Assembly: GCF_001619985.1 (NCBI RefSeq)
Contig: NW_017264194.1
Coordinates: 1,170,286 to 1,234,285, forward strand
DNA length: 64,000 nucleotides
Direction: 5' to 3'
From: Xylona heveae TC161
Lineage: Eukaryota > Ascomycota > Xylonomycetes > Xylonales > Xylonaceae
Below are positions 23,349 to 41,091 of this stretch, piece by piece. The stretch's first letter is position 1. Each line of letters begins with the position of its first letter. The notes beneath the pieces are model-generated. The model did not search any database. It saw only the letters and a list, made by a program, of their open reading frames with translations, and was not told the origin of the DNA. The translations under genes were made by a program, and so were the position numbers.

Positions 23349-25737
23349 ATTTCTTTCTTTCATGATCTCAGATGTTTTGCATTGGCGGGCTTGTCTGTTC
23401 GCTCGTCGGATATTCGACGGTGTGATGGTGCTCGATGACTGGGTATGGTTTGCCACGGTTTTTTAATGGTTTTTGGTCTGTATCATAGGGTCTTTGGCGT
23501 TGTGTGACATGGAAAGAGACCTGATCGATCCGTCTCGTGCGGTTATTTAGTCGCGACACAACTTGAAACGCGGTTACGATTGGTTTAGTGAAATTTACTC
23601 GTATCTTCAATGATTGAATTTCCTGCAATAGTAGTGTGCTGTGATTTCCTGATTTACGTAGCTGTCTGTCTTCGATATGTATTACTTTTGTTAGGCACTC
23701 ACCTGATGATTGGAGCTGCGTACGTCTCATTGGCGGCGGCTCCTACGCGCTCTGTGTTTTTCGTCCCACTTTGCTTATCCAGGTGTACGTGCATTGTTTT
23801 CGTATAAATTTCAAAAGTTCCGTCGCTCAAGTGTTGAGAAATTGAATATAGAGAGCTGGACCAGCATACGATCCGCGCTCTGTTTTGACTTGGCTAAACC
23901 CGCGGCACAACTTGCTAACACTTGGTTTTTTGGGTCAAAAGAAATTTTGAACAGGCTGTGCTCTAGCAATTAGAAGTGAAAGGCTTTAATTTGATAGGGA
24001 GCCTTTTGACAAGTCAAACCTCACTTTGCTGGATGAAATTAATCTTTCATAATGGTATCAACTAGGAATTGTCCATGGGTATTCCTTCTTGGAAGAGATA
24101 AATGAGACCCGTCGATCATTCCACATTAGCAGTATTAATCGGAGCAGGATATGCACGATATGCCGGTACTAATAATGATAATCACGTGTGGGAGCAGAAG
24201 CACGATATATTATATGCTATTCAAATAGGTCATACAGTAGCGCTGACAGTGACCGTTAAGAAATAAGTCAATATAGAACTACGGTGTATGTGTGAAATTG
24301 AGAGGATGATAAATGAATACATTTTGATTGTATACGTGCAAGAAGGGGCGATATGCCAGTATCTGTGGGGCCTTTTTTTTTTTTTTTTTTTTGGGCGAAA
24401 CCAACATTTTATAGATATCTTTGTGCTGTTTTAATGATATGCTTATATTTTTTTATTGTTAATATTTGAAAGAATTATCATTTCAGCTATGCATGTGATT
24501 TCCCTCATACTATTTGGATGCAGTAATTGCGAGCCTATGGCCTCGATTTAAATCAACATACTAGAGAGAGCCCCGTTACAACATCACTCACTACCTAATG
24601 TTTATAGAAGTCAAGTCTTGCCTCGACTTTCAACACGGCATATTACATGTCCAAGCCACACACTGGATTGCCGAAGAAATCTAGCCAGCAATAAGTGTGG
24701 CTATGCAACTTCGCAACATTACAATGCTAGGGTGCGGAGGGTCCGTGCTATCCGACAGAAGGAATGCCCGGCATGACCGAGTGCAAAAAGAAACAGAGGG
24801 CTCGATCTGCTGACACTGCGCGCTCGTTCCTACCCTCCCGACCTCGGTTCAAGCTCCCCGAAACAGAAGATTGGACCAAAAAGAGGAAAAGATAGGACCT
24901 TCTAGAATGACGCTAGAAGATAATCAGTGACCCGCGTATAGACCATGACGTCAGTATCTCATACCAACCCTCCATGAGACTTGTGCAAGCATGACGATCC
25001 CAGCAACTTCGGTGAAGGCGAAGAAGAAGAATGCGATGATGATGATTCTGATAACAACCACAAATTAATTGTCACGAGAGAGGATGCCACAATACAATTT
25101 AAGCAAATAATCAAATTTAGACATTCAATTCGAATGACCTAACGAACTTCTATTCATCACTTACATGAATAGAGAAGAGCCCCTATCATTGTTCCTCATA
25201 ATTCCGATAGAGCAGTCTCCCATCACTACATCATAGGTCGAGTCATACCTCTAACCGGGATATGGCCCCTGCGTTACAGCTGACGTTTTCACACCAATGT
25301 TAGAGCCTCGAGTGACGCGCATCTCGTTCTTGGACAATTTCTAAGCCATTCCATCAGCGGATTTCTAGTTCCCTGCCCACACCATCTGCTTCTCCCCCGG
25401 AGCACTTCTCGGGCCGAGGACTAATCAAAGCCCGACTCTCCCTGAGGTGCTCACCTAGGACTCCTACGTAGTATATCCAGGTCAGATTTCGCCACCCGCC
25501 TTAACTTGACCGTCCTCTCTGCACAATACTATGCTTTTGAGCTACACGCACCAACACAAGTTTACATCAAACAATCATCTATTCCACTTCGACCAAATAT
25601 CGCCCATATTGCTGAATTCACCAACGAGGGAAATCCCCAGGGCATCTTTGCCAAATCAAAGCTCGACCCTTTCTGATCAGTCGTTATAAATCGAGCTCAG
25701 CTCCGTGACGCAGAACCGCACCGAAGCAGGCAATTCC
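23349..25737. other. Long intergenic region upstream of the RPN4-like gene
   Basis: About 2.4 kb with no supported gene. It contains a 20-base T run at 24,373-24,392 and otherwise mixed sequence. A long promoter and leader are plausible for a regulatory transcription factor. A string GGTTCAAGCTCC near 24,846 resembles a tRNA B box, but no tRNA fold surrounds it. Confidence 0.55.
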
Positions 25738-27780
25738 ATGTCGACGTATTTCACATCACCGAACCGCAATCAAATCCGAAGAGAAGAAATAATATTTCCG
25801 CCTGGTCTGACACATCCCACAGCACAGTACTCGTCGCAGTGCAGTCCGATGCCGTCGACTTCTGGATTGCACCATAGCGATTGGCAGTCCTTTGGGGGAC
25901 TCGCCCATTTCCGACCACAAGGCACACAATCGCATCCTCCAAAGCCGTCAAGTACGAAGACGCATAGTCGAGCTTTGTCAGGATCGTCCGTAGGATCAAA
26001 TGGACCGGCATCCCCTCTTGACCAAGCCATTTGTCATCCACATATCGTTCATCAGGATAACCCTTCACTATCTCCCCCTGGTGTCGATTCTGGAATAGAC
26101 CCCACGACTTTGGAACCAACTATTTCGACACCGATAAAACTAGTCAAACCCCCGCCCACTCCAACGCATACACCAACTCGAGACTCTTTCCTGGCACCGG
26201 CATTTCAGAACTATAATCCGTCGAGCCCCAACTCACAATCGAATTTGGCTGCGCAAATGGTAATGAAGCAAGCTCTGATGGACGAACAACATGGGACTGC
26301 TGAGGATGAAATTCCTGGATTTGCTTATTCAGGACGACACTCTGTCTCAAGTATGGGGCACGACTCTCCCGCGACTCCGCGAACAAACTATGGTGAGGGC
26401 GCTGAAGACTTTGCGCAATCATCCCAAGCTGGTGAGGATCTACCGTTGGCATCAGTAGCGGGGTCTCAGTACTTACCGCTCAACGATACCCTAGATTTCC
26501 GCACAGTGCCCAAGCTTGGCAGGACCATTTCAGACATTTATCAGGACGAACTTTTTAATCCCCAATCATCAATACCCACGTCCGTTCCTCCGCCACGCCG
26601 TCCGCCAAACAGCATCAATCTCCTATCACCGTACAGAAACGTATTCACCGAACGAATACAAGATGCAAATACAGGTCATATGAATGCAAAATCTCAGTCT
26701 CCCGGGAAGGCCTTACCCCGCGAGCGTTCTCCCTTCCGCCAAGGATCACCGTTCGCTCCTCAGATGAGTAGCTATCCACAACCACGATCACAGACTGGTC
26801 TCGGATCAGCTGCTCAGCTGCGTGAGTTACAGAAAGCCGAAACCGACGCCCGGGCTTTACGGCCACAGGAGCCAGAAGGAGATGATCTCAGCACGAAGAC
26901 CATATCCCCCAAGGACGCTCTACTGGATTATCACGAGTCCGAGGAGGATACTAAAATGCCGTTGTTCCACAGCGCAGACGTGGAAAATTACAGCCCCACC
27001 CAGCAACCCGGAACTGGTTTCAGTCCGAACAATATACGCAGTGACTTGGAGGATGATGGAACCGATCAAAGTTTCGCCAGTATGGCGACGAGTAGGAGAC
27101 CAAGTAGCTCCAGTTACTCGACCACCTCTGGGCCACTTCAGCACAGTGTAAACTTCCCATTAGTTCCTCCTTCAGTCACTGGTCCCATCCAGGTGCCGCA
27201 ACAATATCCGTTCATCCCAACACATAGACGCCAGGAGACAAGTGTTCCTATCAATGGAAATCATTACGAGGTTGCACCGGAGTTTCCAGCTCACTTGACT
27301 TCGATGGAATCAAGCATCAGTGAGCCTGGGACGGAAGGGACAGTAGACCTCGTGAAACCCGCGGGTGCAATGGCAGATGGCGGCACGTACACCTGCACGT
27401 ACCACGGCTGTACCCTCCGTTTCGAAACTCCCGCGAAGCTGCAGAAGCATAAGCGAGAAGGACATCGGCAGTCTACGCCTCAGACAGCTGGCGCAGGCAT
27501 GACATCAGCGGCGCTCATGCGAAATAGTCAAGCAGGTCCTCACAAATGTGAGCGGATCAACCCATCAACTGGAAAACCTTGCAACACAATATTTTCACGA
27601 CCATACGATCTTACGAGACACGAAGACACAATCCATAATGCCAGAAAGCAAAAAGTTCGCTGTCGTTATTGCACAGAGGAGAAAACCTTTTCGCGCAATG
27701 ACGCTTTGACTCGGCATATGCGTGTTGTCCATCCGGAGATCGAATTTATGGGCAAAGTACGTCGAAGACATCAAGAATAG
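25738..27780 (+). CDS. C2H2 zinc-finger transcription factor, RPN4-like
   Basis: 680 aa, one exon. The reading frame extends upstream to a GTG, but the first ATG is at 25,738 (MSTYFTSPNRNQ). The first 550 residues are Ser/Pro/Gln-rich and disordered, with repeated SP-type motifs and a short acidic part. The C-terminus has a C2H2 finger (CTYHGCTLRFETPAKLQKHK plus REGH), then HKCERINPSTGKPCNTIFSR and PYDLTRHEDTIH, and a last finger CRYCTEEKTFSRNDALTRHM plus RVVHP. The FSRPYDLxRHxxTIH phrase and the following SRxDALxRH are what I recall from yeast Rpn4, the activator of proteasome genes, so proteasome control is a reasonable family inference, not shown here. No intron signs. An A/G-rich tract follows the stop at once. 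Confidence 0.75.
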   Translation: MSTYFTSPNRNQIRREEIIFPPGLTHPTAQYSSQCSPMPSTSGLHHSDWQSFGGLAHFRPQGTQSHPPKPSSTKTHSRALSGSSVGSNGPASPLDQAICHPHIVHQDNPSLSPPGVDSGIDPTTLEPTISTPIKLVKPPPTPTHTPTRDSFLAPAFQNYNPSSPNSQSNLAAQMVMKQALMDEQHGTAEDEIPGFAYSGRHSVSSMGHDSPATPRTNYGEGAEDFAQSSQAGEDLPLASVAGSQYLPLNDTLDFRTVPKLGRTISDIYQDELFNPQSSIPTSVPPPRRPPNSINLLSPYRNVFTERIQDANTGHMNAKSQSPGKALPRERSPFRQGSPFAPQMSSYPQPRSQTGLGSAAQLRELQKAETDARALRPQEPEGDDLSTKTISPKDALLDYHESEEDTKMPLFHSADVENYSPTQQPGTGFSPNNIRSDLEDDGTDQSFASMATSRRPSSSSYSTTSGPLQHSVNFPLVPPSVTGPIQVPQQYPFIPTHRRQETSVPINGNHYEVAPEFPAHLTSMESSISEPGTEGTVDLVKPAGAMADGGTYTCTYHGCTLRFETPAKLQKHKREGHRQSTPQTAGAGMTSAALMRNSQAGPHKCERINPSTGKPCNTIFSRPYDLTRHEDTIHNARKQKVRCRYCTEEKTFSRNDALTRHMRVVHPEIEFMGKVRRRHQE

Positions 27781-28367
27781 AAAACGAAAACGAAAAGAAA
27801 AAAAGAAAAAAAGAAAAAAAACAGCAGAGAAAGAAAAGAAAAAGAAAAAAGAAACAGGAAAGGAAGAACAAAAAGGAAAAATTAGTGTACTATTTCTGTG
27901 TACATTGAATCCTGTATTATTTTTGGGTGAATGTGCTTACTCAGCGGGCGTTCTTATCTGAACCCGATTTATATTTGATTGCACGCGATGAATTATGACG
28001 ACGTTTCCGATAATGCCTCCTGGGTTAGGATTGATTAAATCGCATTTTCTCCTAATGACCTTACGAAAACATCACGATTGTTTTATTTTATTTCCTCCCT
28101 TCGCAACCCTTTTGTTTTGCAGCCAAAAATTTAATGCAAGCGAGCTGTCGATAGTTTCTCCGCTTTTTTTAACTGTTATGTTGACAGCCTAGACTAAATA
28201 TTCATTGTCTAAAATAATCACTTTTGCATAATCCACAATAAAAAGTATTTTATTTTTGGGAACAATCCAAGGATGATCTTGAGAAATAATGAACTAATGA
28301 ACTATGAATCTTGTTTTCCTTGCTCGGCCGCAATTGTTCGTGCTGCCAGCTCATTGATAATTTAGTT
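27781..28367. other. Convergent intergenic region with purine tract
   Basis: A/G-rich tract at 27,781-27,872 directly after the RPN4-like stop codon, then ordinary AT-rich sequence up to the ARO1 3' end. No gene seen. Confidence 0.6.
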
Positions 28368-33725
<5,358 letters not shown>

Positions 33726-35017
33726 CAACTACATACTATAATGTATTTTACAGGCAATCTAGAGACTTAAGCAACAACAAGTAGAAAAATATAATTTTAT
33801 AAAATTCTAATAATAATATTAACTTATTACTTCAAGTTGGAATTAAGTATCATAATTTTCTTAAAATATAATTGTATTTATACTACAATAATAGAAAGAT
33901 TTTAAAAATATATTTTCAAAATAAAAAATAAAATTAATTTGTAATTAATAAATAAAATCAAGTTTATATATTTAATTCATTACTTAAATATCTTTTATAT
34001 AATTCAATAAATAAAATTAAATAAAACTTTAATGATAAAAAAATTTTTAAGATCACTTACATATAAATAATATAAAATTTTAAATTATTTAAAAAAAATT
34101 TAAAAACAAAATATAAATTTAAAATTAATAGATATAAATTTAAAAAAAATTTTAAAAAATTTTAATTATAATAAATATATCCATATATTAAAAAGATATA
34201 TAAAATAATTTAAGTATTTATAGATTAAAACTAATTTATATTATTTTTATTTATAGTATAAGACTATAGATATAATATAATAATAAATAAAATAAAAATC
34301 AAAGCTACTACAAAATAATAAAATCTTTTACTATAATAAATAATTAAGTAAAAATAAAAAAAGTAAATAAAACATATTATAATTACTATATACTCTAGCT
34401 TAGTTATATATTTATTAATATTTTCTATTGAATAGAGCCTTAATAATTATTAAATAATTATATCTTTTAATTATCTACTTAATTACTATACTTTTAGATC
34501 TTGATTTTATAAAATATAATATATAATCTATATTTAATAATTTAAATTACTTATATTGAATTTAAATTTTTGATAATTTTATAATAATATTAAATTATAT
34601 TAAATAAAGTAAAATAATTTAAAAATAATTTGTAATTAATTTGAAATAATAAAAAATATATTATTTAGAGTATTATATTTTACTTTTTATATTTTTATTT
34701 ATATTATTACTTTTCTTAATAACTTGTTTGAAAAGTTTTTTTAAATAGCTCTATTTTAATATTTTATTATTATATTATATATATAATTTTATAATTAGTA
34801 ATAATAAAATTTTAAACTTAACTAAATATAATACTTGAAAAATAAAATAAAATTTAAAACTTAAAACTTTTTAATTATTTAAATTAATAGTTTATAACTA
34901 TTAAAAATAATTATATAAAGTTAAATTTAGCTTAAAAAGTATTATAACAGAGGTTTAAAGATTATTTTAATTTAATTTTAAGTATAAAATAGTTTTAAGT
35001 TTAAAATAGTTTTAAAT
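33726..35017. repeat. Extremely AT-rich decayed repeat sequence
   Basis: Almost only A and T, with no CG and few CA. No protein is readable in it. A stretch at about 33,984-34,040 recurs at 38,347-38,405, so it is repeat-derived. Confidence 0.75.
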
Positions 35018-35019
35018 TA

Positions 35020-36911
35020 ACATATTTCCCAAGTGACCTGATCACCCAAGTGACCTGATCGGCCCCCCCTAATGTACTCAATACAGGCTAATTGAAGCTA
35101 TTCAGAATGTAACAATGCCACCAAAAGTGTGTCAAAATTCAAGAAATTTGGTGGAGCAGGAGGGGAGGATACAACTAGCAATAGACACATTCAAAAAATC
35201 CAACATTTCAAGCATCAAGGAAGCAGCATGGGTTTATACTATTCCCTACACCACTTTGCAAGGCTAACTAAATGGTGCCTCTTTCCAGACCCAGCAGTAG
35301 GCTAATAGTCATAAACTGACAGCCAGTGAAGAGGATATACTTTTAAAGTAGATTCTCTCTATGGATTCATAAAGATCACCTCCTAGGCCTGCAATGGTTC
35401 AGGAAATGGCTAACATTCTACTCACAGAGTGGAGAGCTTTCACCACCATACTAGTCAGAAAAAATTGGATCAGCAATTTTATTAACTAGAAGGATGAGAT
35501 CTAGTCCAGATATTCCAGGAGATACAATTATGAGCAGGCCAAATGCAAAGATTTGTAGGTCATTTGTAAATGGTTTGCATGTGTCCAACAAGCAATTGTA
35601 GAATATGGCATCCCCTTGGAGGACATCTACAATTTTGATGAGACAGGCTTTGCAATGGGCCTGATCACTATAGCAAAGGTGGTTACAAGAGCTGAATACT
35701 ATGGAAAAAGGCTCCTTTTACAATCTGAGAATTATGAATGGGTCATAGCAATTAAGACAGTCAATGCATGTAAATGAGCTTTACTACCTGTTATTATATT
35801 CATGGAAAAGGTTTATATGCAGGCCTGGTATAAAAACCTAAATCTTCTCCATGATTGGAGGATTGAGACAAGTGCTAATGGATAGACTACTAATGAAATT
35901 GGGCTATCCTGGCTCAAAAATCTCTTTATTTTATATACCAACACTTAGATTAAGGGGAAATATTAGCTTCTCATCCTGGATGGCCATGGCAGCCATCTTA
36001 CACCTTAATTTGACCAGCTCTGCATGGAGAATGACATCATACCTGTCTGCATGCCTGTACATTTATTACATATATTACAACCTCTAGATGTTGGCTGTTT
36101 TGTTGTTTTGAAGTAGTCTTATAGGCACTTAGTTGAGAAGAAGGCATAGCTATGCATTAACTACATTGATAAATTAGACTTCTTGTCAATATATCTACAG
36201 GCCTGTACAGAAGCCTTTGAACAAGATAATATCAGGCATGGATTCAAAGCAACAGGATTATTTTCCTTCAACCTAGATCATGTCCTAGAACACCTTACAA
36301 TATAGCTGAGATCTATAATATCTTCTGGAGACACTCCAGCATCTACTGTCAATTGGACACCAGAAACACTATATAACATTGCTAGATTAATTCAACAAGC
36401 AAGCACAATTAGAGCACTGTTGAGGTAGCACTCTAGGACCCCTCTAAGCCCTAAAAACATAGCACTAAATCAGTTGGTTAAGGGGTGTGAAATGACTATG
36501 AATTCTGCAGTTATTCTAGCTAAAAAGAACACAGATTTGCAAGCTGTTAACAACAAATTGAGCAAAAAGCACAAAAGAACAAAAAACAACTGAATATACA
36601 GGGTGGAATCACTGTTGGAGAAGCTCAACAGCTGCTTAACAGTCAAAATCCACCTGTGCAGCCAGAATCCTCAGCACAGGCCCCAGCACTAACCCTGGCA
36701 GCTCCACCCCGAAAAAGAGCCCCTCCAAGATATAGCAATTGCAAGCAAGTAGGGCATACAATTCTGCAGTACCCTACCAGACCTGTTCCATAAAAATATG
36801 TATTTTAGTCAAATTTTAGATGTAATAAAGCTTCATTCTTTGCAAGAATTGATTGCATTTGGGGGGGGCCGATCGGGTTGCTTGGGCAATCAGATCACTT
36901 GGGAAATATGT
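35020..36911 (+). mobile_element. Tc1/mariner element, Fot1/pogo type, with complete TIRs
   Basis: 1,892 bp, flanked by TA on both sides (35,018-35,019 and 36,912-36,913), the target duplication of this superfamily. The ends start ACATATTTCCCAAGTGA and are inverted over about 50 bp, ending in a C run (GATCGGCCCCCCC). Inside each end a 17-bp unit (CCCAAGTGACCTGATCA type) occurs twice in tandem, probably duplicated transposase binding sites. The only CG dinucleotides nearby are in the TIRs and one in the coding part. The internal gene is a broken transposase. Confidence 0.88.
35114..36793 (+). pseudogene. Fot1/pogo-like transposase relic
   Basis: Begins MPPKVCQNSRNLVEQEGRIQ, the usual N-terminus of this family with its helix-turn-helix (SSIKEAAWVY...YTTLQG). 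The DDE core is still readable: DIYNFDETGFAMG (first Asp), then ILDGHGSH in a shifted frame. The C-terminus holds a leucine/lysine-rich helix and a Cys motif (YSNCKQVGHTILQYP). It is interrupted by many stops (TAG where CAG is expected, TAA, TGA) and by frame changes, so it is inactive. Identification rests on the ends, the first Asp motif and the C-terminus together. Confidence 0.8.
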
Positions 36912-36913
36912 TA

Positions 36914-37485
36914 TGCTTAATAATTTAATTTAGTTTAAGTAAATTAAAATTTAACTAAAAATTAAAATAATTAAAAAAGTAAAAAAAATAAATTTAATAA
37001 TTAATTTTTTATTTGAAATTAGTTTACTCTCAAAAGCTCAATATTATATCAATGAATTAGAAAATCTTTTTTTAAAAATAATTTAAGATGAAAAATATAT
37101 ATAGTAGAAAAAAAATAAAATTTTTTTTAGCTAGAAGTTAAATTTAAATACTTTAATACTTTTAATATTTTTTTCAAATGATATATTATTTAATTTAAAT
37201 TTTTTCAAATTTTTTCACAAGTTTTTTTGTTTTTATATTGTTTAATTAAAAAATAGCTTTTAAAATTAAATTATTTTAAATTTAAAGTTTTTTAATAAAA
37301 AATTTTTTTAATTTTTTTAAAAAAAATTAAAACAAATCTAAAATTAAATTTAATTAAAAAAATTAAAATAAAAATTAAATAAAATAATTTTTTTTTCAAA
37401 ATTAATTATTTATATTATTTTAAACAAAAATATAATTAAATATAATTAAATTAAATGTTTAATTATTTTATAAATAATCAAAATA
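36914..37485. repeat. AT-saturated decayed repeat
   Basis: Same character as the tract at 33.7-35.0 kb: long A/T runs, no CG, no readable protein. Probably the other side of the sequence that the mariner element entered. Confidence 0.7.
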
Positions 37486-37880
37486 TTTTATTTTATTTTA
37501 TTATTTATATTATATATAGTTTTAAAACTATAATAAAGTATATAAATTAAAATATATATAATATATTTTAAAATTTCTAATTACTTTAAAATTAATCAAG
37601 CTAATAATAAATATCATCTATCAAAATAATATAAAAAAATAATAATCCATTCATAAATAGTAAAAAAAAGATAAAATTAAAGAAATAAAAGTAATAAAAG
37701 AGAGTTAAAGTTTAGGTTTTTTAAAAACCAGAATCTGGTTTTTTTGCTTTGAAATTTTCAGATACTATTTTTTTTAAATTTATTCTAGTTTTATAATATA
37801 TCCTATTGATATTGTTTTTTAATATAATAATTATTTTTTTAATACTATTTTAGTAGTATTTAAATATTTTAATAAAAAGT
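37486..37880 (-). mobile_element. LINE 3' fragment A (heavily decayed)
   Basis: Matches, in the same order, the 3' non-coding part of the better preserved copy at 38,876-39,355 (tail region, AATCAAGCTGATA-like stretch, ACTATTTTAGTAGTATTTA). It has been driven to almost pure A/T. It is 5'-truncated, as is common for LINEs. Confidence 0.65.
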
Positions 37881-38345
37881 TTATTTGTTTATTTATTTAT
37901 ACTATATACAGCTGTAAAATTAAAACAGAGTCTGGAATTTAAAGTACATATAATATGTGTGAAATTTTATGAAATTATTCTAGAATTAATTAAGCTGATA
38001 ATAGATATTATCTATCAAAATAGTACAAAAAAAGAAAAAAAAATAATAAAAAAAAGTTAAATTTTAGTTTTTTCCTCTTTCAAACCAAAATCTAGTTTTT
38101 TTACTTTAAAGTTATTAGACTATATTTTTTGTTTAAAGTTTATTTCAGTTTATAGTATATTTTATTAATATTGTTTTTTTTAATATAAAATAATTATTTT
38201 CTTGATATTATTTTGGTAGTATTTAAAATATTCTAGTAGATAATTCTAGTTTATTTTAATATATAGTAGTTTCAAAATAAAAACTTTTTTTTTTGCTTTT
38301 TGTAATAAAACTTTTTTTGTTTCTTTTGTTTGAAAGCAGAATAAT
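37881..38345 (-). mobile_element. LINE 3' fragment B (decayed)
   Basis: Second copy of the same 3' region, directly behind fragment A and in the same orientation. It starts with TTTG/TTTA tail repeats and ends near CTTTTGTTTGAAAGCAGA, which matches CTTTTGTTTGAGAGCAGA at 39,338-39,355. It retains a little more G/C than A. Confidence 0.65.
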
Positions 38346-38875
38346 ACTTAAATATCTTTTATATAGTTTAATAAATAATTTTAAATAAAATTTTAATTAT
38401 ATAAAAACTATTTAAATTATTATTTAAAAATTTATAATTAATAAATTATTTATTAGTTTCAAAAAAGTTTTTTTATAATATTAATTTTATTTAAGTTTTA
38501 TTTAATTAAATTTAATTAAATTTTAAATTTAAGTTTATTTTGATTTTTTTTTTTAGTTTTTTATAAATTTGTTGAAAAAAAATTAATTAAAAAATTAAAA
38601 AATTAAAAAAATTTAATTTTAAAAGCTATTTCCCCAATTATGAAATATAAAAATAAAAAAAACTTATAAAAAAATAAAAAATTTTATTTTAAAAAATATA
38701 ATATTTGAAAAGCTATTTCTTTTAATTAAAAAATATATAAATATTATAAGTATCTAAGTATCTAAGTTTGATTTCCAGTTGAAAAATCTTTTTTTTATTT
38801 TTTTAATTTTTTCCTACTATATATATTTTTTTATTTTAAACTATTTTTAGAAAAAAATACTTCTAGCTCAATGGT
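38346..38875. repeat. AT-saturated decayed repeat
   Basis: Starts with a copy of the 33,984-34,040 sequence. No coding features are seen. Confidence 0.6.
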
Positions 38876-39312
38876 ATTGTTTGTTTGTTGTTTGTTTGTT
38901 TATTCTACATGCAGCTTTAAAGCTATAGTAGAGTCTATAGTTTAAATATATAAAATATATGTTGAGCTTTTGGAGGTCACTCTAGAATCAGTCAAGCTGA
39001 TACTGGTTGTTATCCAACAACATAAAACAAAAAAAAAATTAAAAAAATAATAAAAATAAATAAAGTAAGAGTAATAAAAGTAATAAAAGAGGATCAAAGT
39101 TTGGTTTTGGTTTTTTGATTTTGGAAATCTCAAGAAGTATTTTTATCTTGAAGCCTACTCTAGTCCCATAATGTTTCTTGTTAATGTTGTCCTTCTTAAT
39201 GTAGTAACTATATTTTTGATACTATTTTAGTAGTATCTAGGTATTCTAGTAAGTGATTCCAGTTTTTTCCAGTATATAATATTTTCAAAGTAAGAACTTT
39301 TTCCTTTACTTT

Positions 39313-41088
39313 TTATAGTAAAACTTTCTTAGCTTCTTTTGTTTGAGAGCAGAACAGTAATAGATGAGCTGGACTCTGAGTAAAGTTGTAGATAGAGCTG
39401 CATTTTTTTGACTCATATATAGATAGCCTGTATAGGTAGAATTTGAAATAACCATGTCCTATCTTGAGTTGAATAGCAGTTGTAATTAGTTTTCTTCTAA
39501 GGTCTTGGTATTCTTCAAATAATTTCCAGTGTGGAAGGGTTTGAAACTGTTTATAATGTTCTCCTTTAGAAGTAGTTTGCCATTGGTAGATCCATTGCTC
39601 AAGGATAAGCTTTTTCAACTTTCTTTTCAAGTAGCTATATGAAGTATATGCATCCTTGTGTAGTTTGTTGGTATATGTTGTTCCATGCTTGGCTGCTTTA
39701 TCTGCTTCTTCATTTCCTAGTATTCCTTGATGTCCTGAAACTCATTGAAGATAGATTTGAATATTATTGTCTTTGAAGACTTGAATGGCAGAAAAGATTT
39801 ATAGTAGTAGTTGTTGTCCAGGTCCAGCTATTGGATACTGTATTGTATCTAAGATACTTTGATTGTCTGTAAATATCCAGATAGCTTTAGGGTTTATAGT
39901 TGATCTATATGCTATCCATTTTATTGCTTTAGTTAAAGCAAAGAGTTCTGTGCCATAGATTTCCATATATGAGCCCAGATGCCAGGAAAAGGTATATATG
40001 TCTTGACAGTATATAATATAACATTCTGCTCCTGCTGTTGTTTGTAGTAATCCATCTATATATACTATACAATTTTCTTCTGGAATTTGTTTTTGAAGGG
40101 TGTTTAGTATTGTTTAGTGTTTTTCTATCATATTAGACTTGGAGTGCTTGTCTTTAATGATAGATTTAGCTGGAAATTGTTTCTATGGAGGCCATTTAGT
40201 TATTGTATAGGATTCTAGCTCTGGTGTAGTAGGTAAAATAGTAGCTAATTTAGCTAGTATTTGTATGTACTGAGTAGGATATGCTTTTGATTTTAACTAA
40301 GTAGATTGTTAATTCCAGTCTAGATACTTGGTAGTATCTATATCTTGTCCTATTTGTGATATTGGAGGAAATTCTTTAGAAGTTCTTTGTCTAAGTAGAT
40401 GTAACAAGCATAGTGTAGTTATTCTCAATGCATATTTATAGCTGTGAAGTTCTAGCCTGAGGTTGACAGGTAATAAACATGTTTCTATCTCTATAGCTTG
40501 TATAGGACTTGTTTTAAAGCATCTAAGAATCTTCCTTAAGGCTTGGTTTTGAAGTTTTTGAAAGAGGTTCTTGTAGTTTATTTGTTGTTTCCACCAGATT
40601 GGAGATCCAAAGTCACTAATAGATATAGTGCAAGCTTTGTATAAGGTAATTTCAGCTGGAACAGATATTCCTTTTTCTAATCCAAGTAGTCTACTTAGAC
40701 TGTGAAAGGCTCTTGTTGCTACTGTTACTTTTCTAGTAACATGTTTTTTGAAAGATAGTTTAAAGTCAAACCAGATTCCTAACCATCTAACACAGGTACT
40801 AGGAACTATTATAGTTCCATTTAGTAGTATACATGTAGCTTGGCTTGGTGTTTTTGTTCTTTGAAAGTAGATAAGCTCTGTTTTTGTATCATCAAATGCA
40901 ATAGCATTTTCTTCTCCCCAGATAAAGGCTAGTTTAGTAATTTTCTTAAGGATTAAACAGTTAGTTATAGGTGTAGCTCCTTGAACTACTATAGCTATAT
41001 CATCAATATAGCTAGATAGTTTAACTGTAGAGAATCTATCTTAAATATAGTTGAATAGAAATCTTAAGTATAATAAAAATAAGATAGG
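39313..41088 (-). pseudogene. LINE ORF2 relic: RT C-terminal part, RNase H, C-terminal domain
   Basis: Minus-strand remains of ORF2. The RT part has YIDD and RWLGIWFDFKLSFKKHVTRK; the RNase H part has TELFALTKAIKWIAY, IFTDNQSILDTIQ and the GHQGILGNEEAD signature. The open frame at 39,630-39,313 is the C-terminal domain. A few TAG/TGA stops interrupt the frame. Confidence 0.8.
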
Positions 41089-41091
41089 TGA

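Noticed and set aside
24800-24870. tRNA gene suggested by GGTTCAAGCTCC
   Set aside because: No A box, acceptor stem or anticodon arm could be placed upstream.
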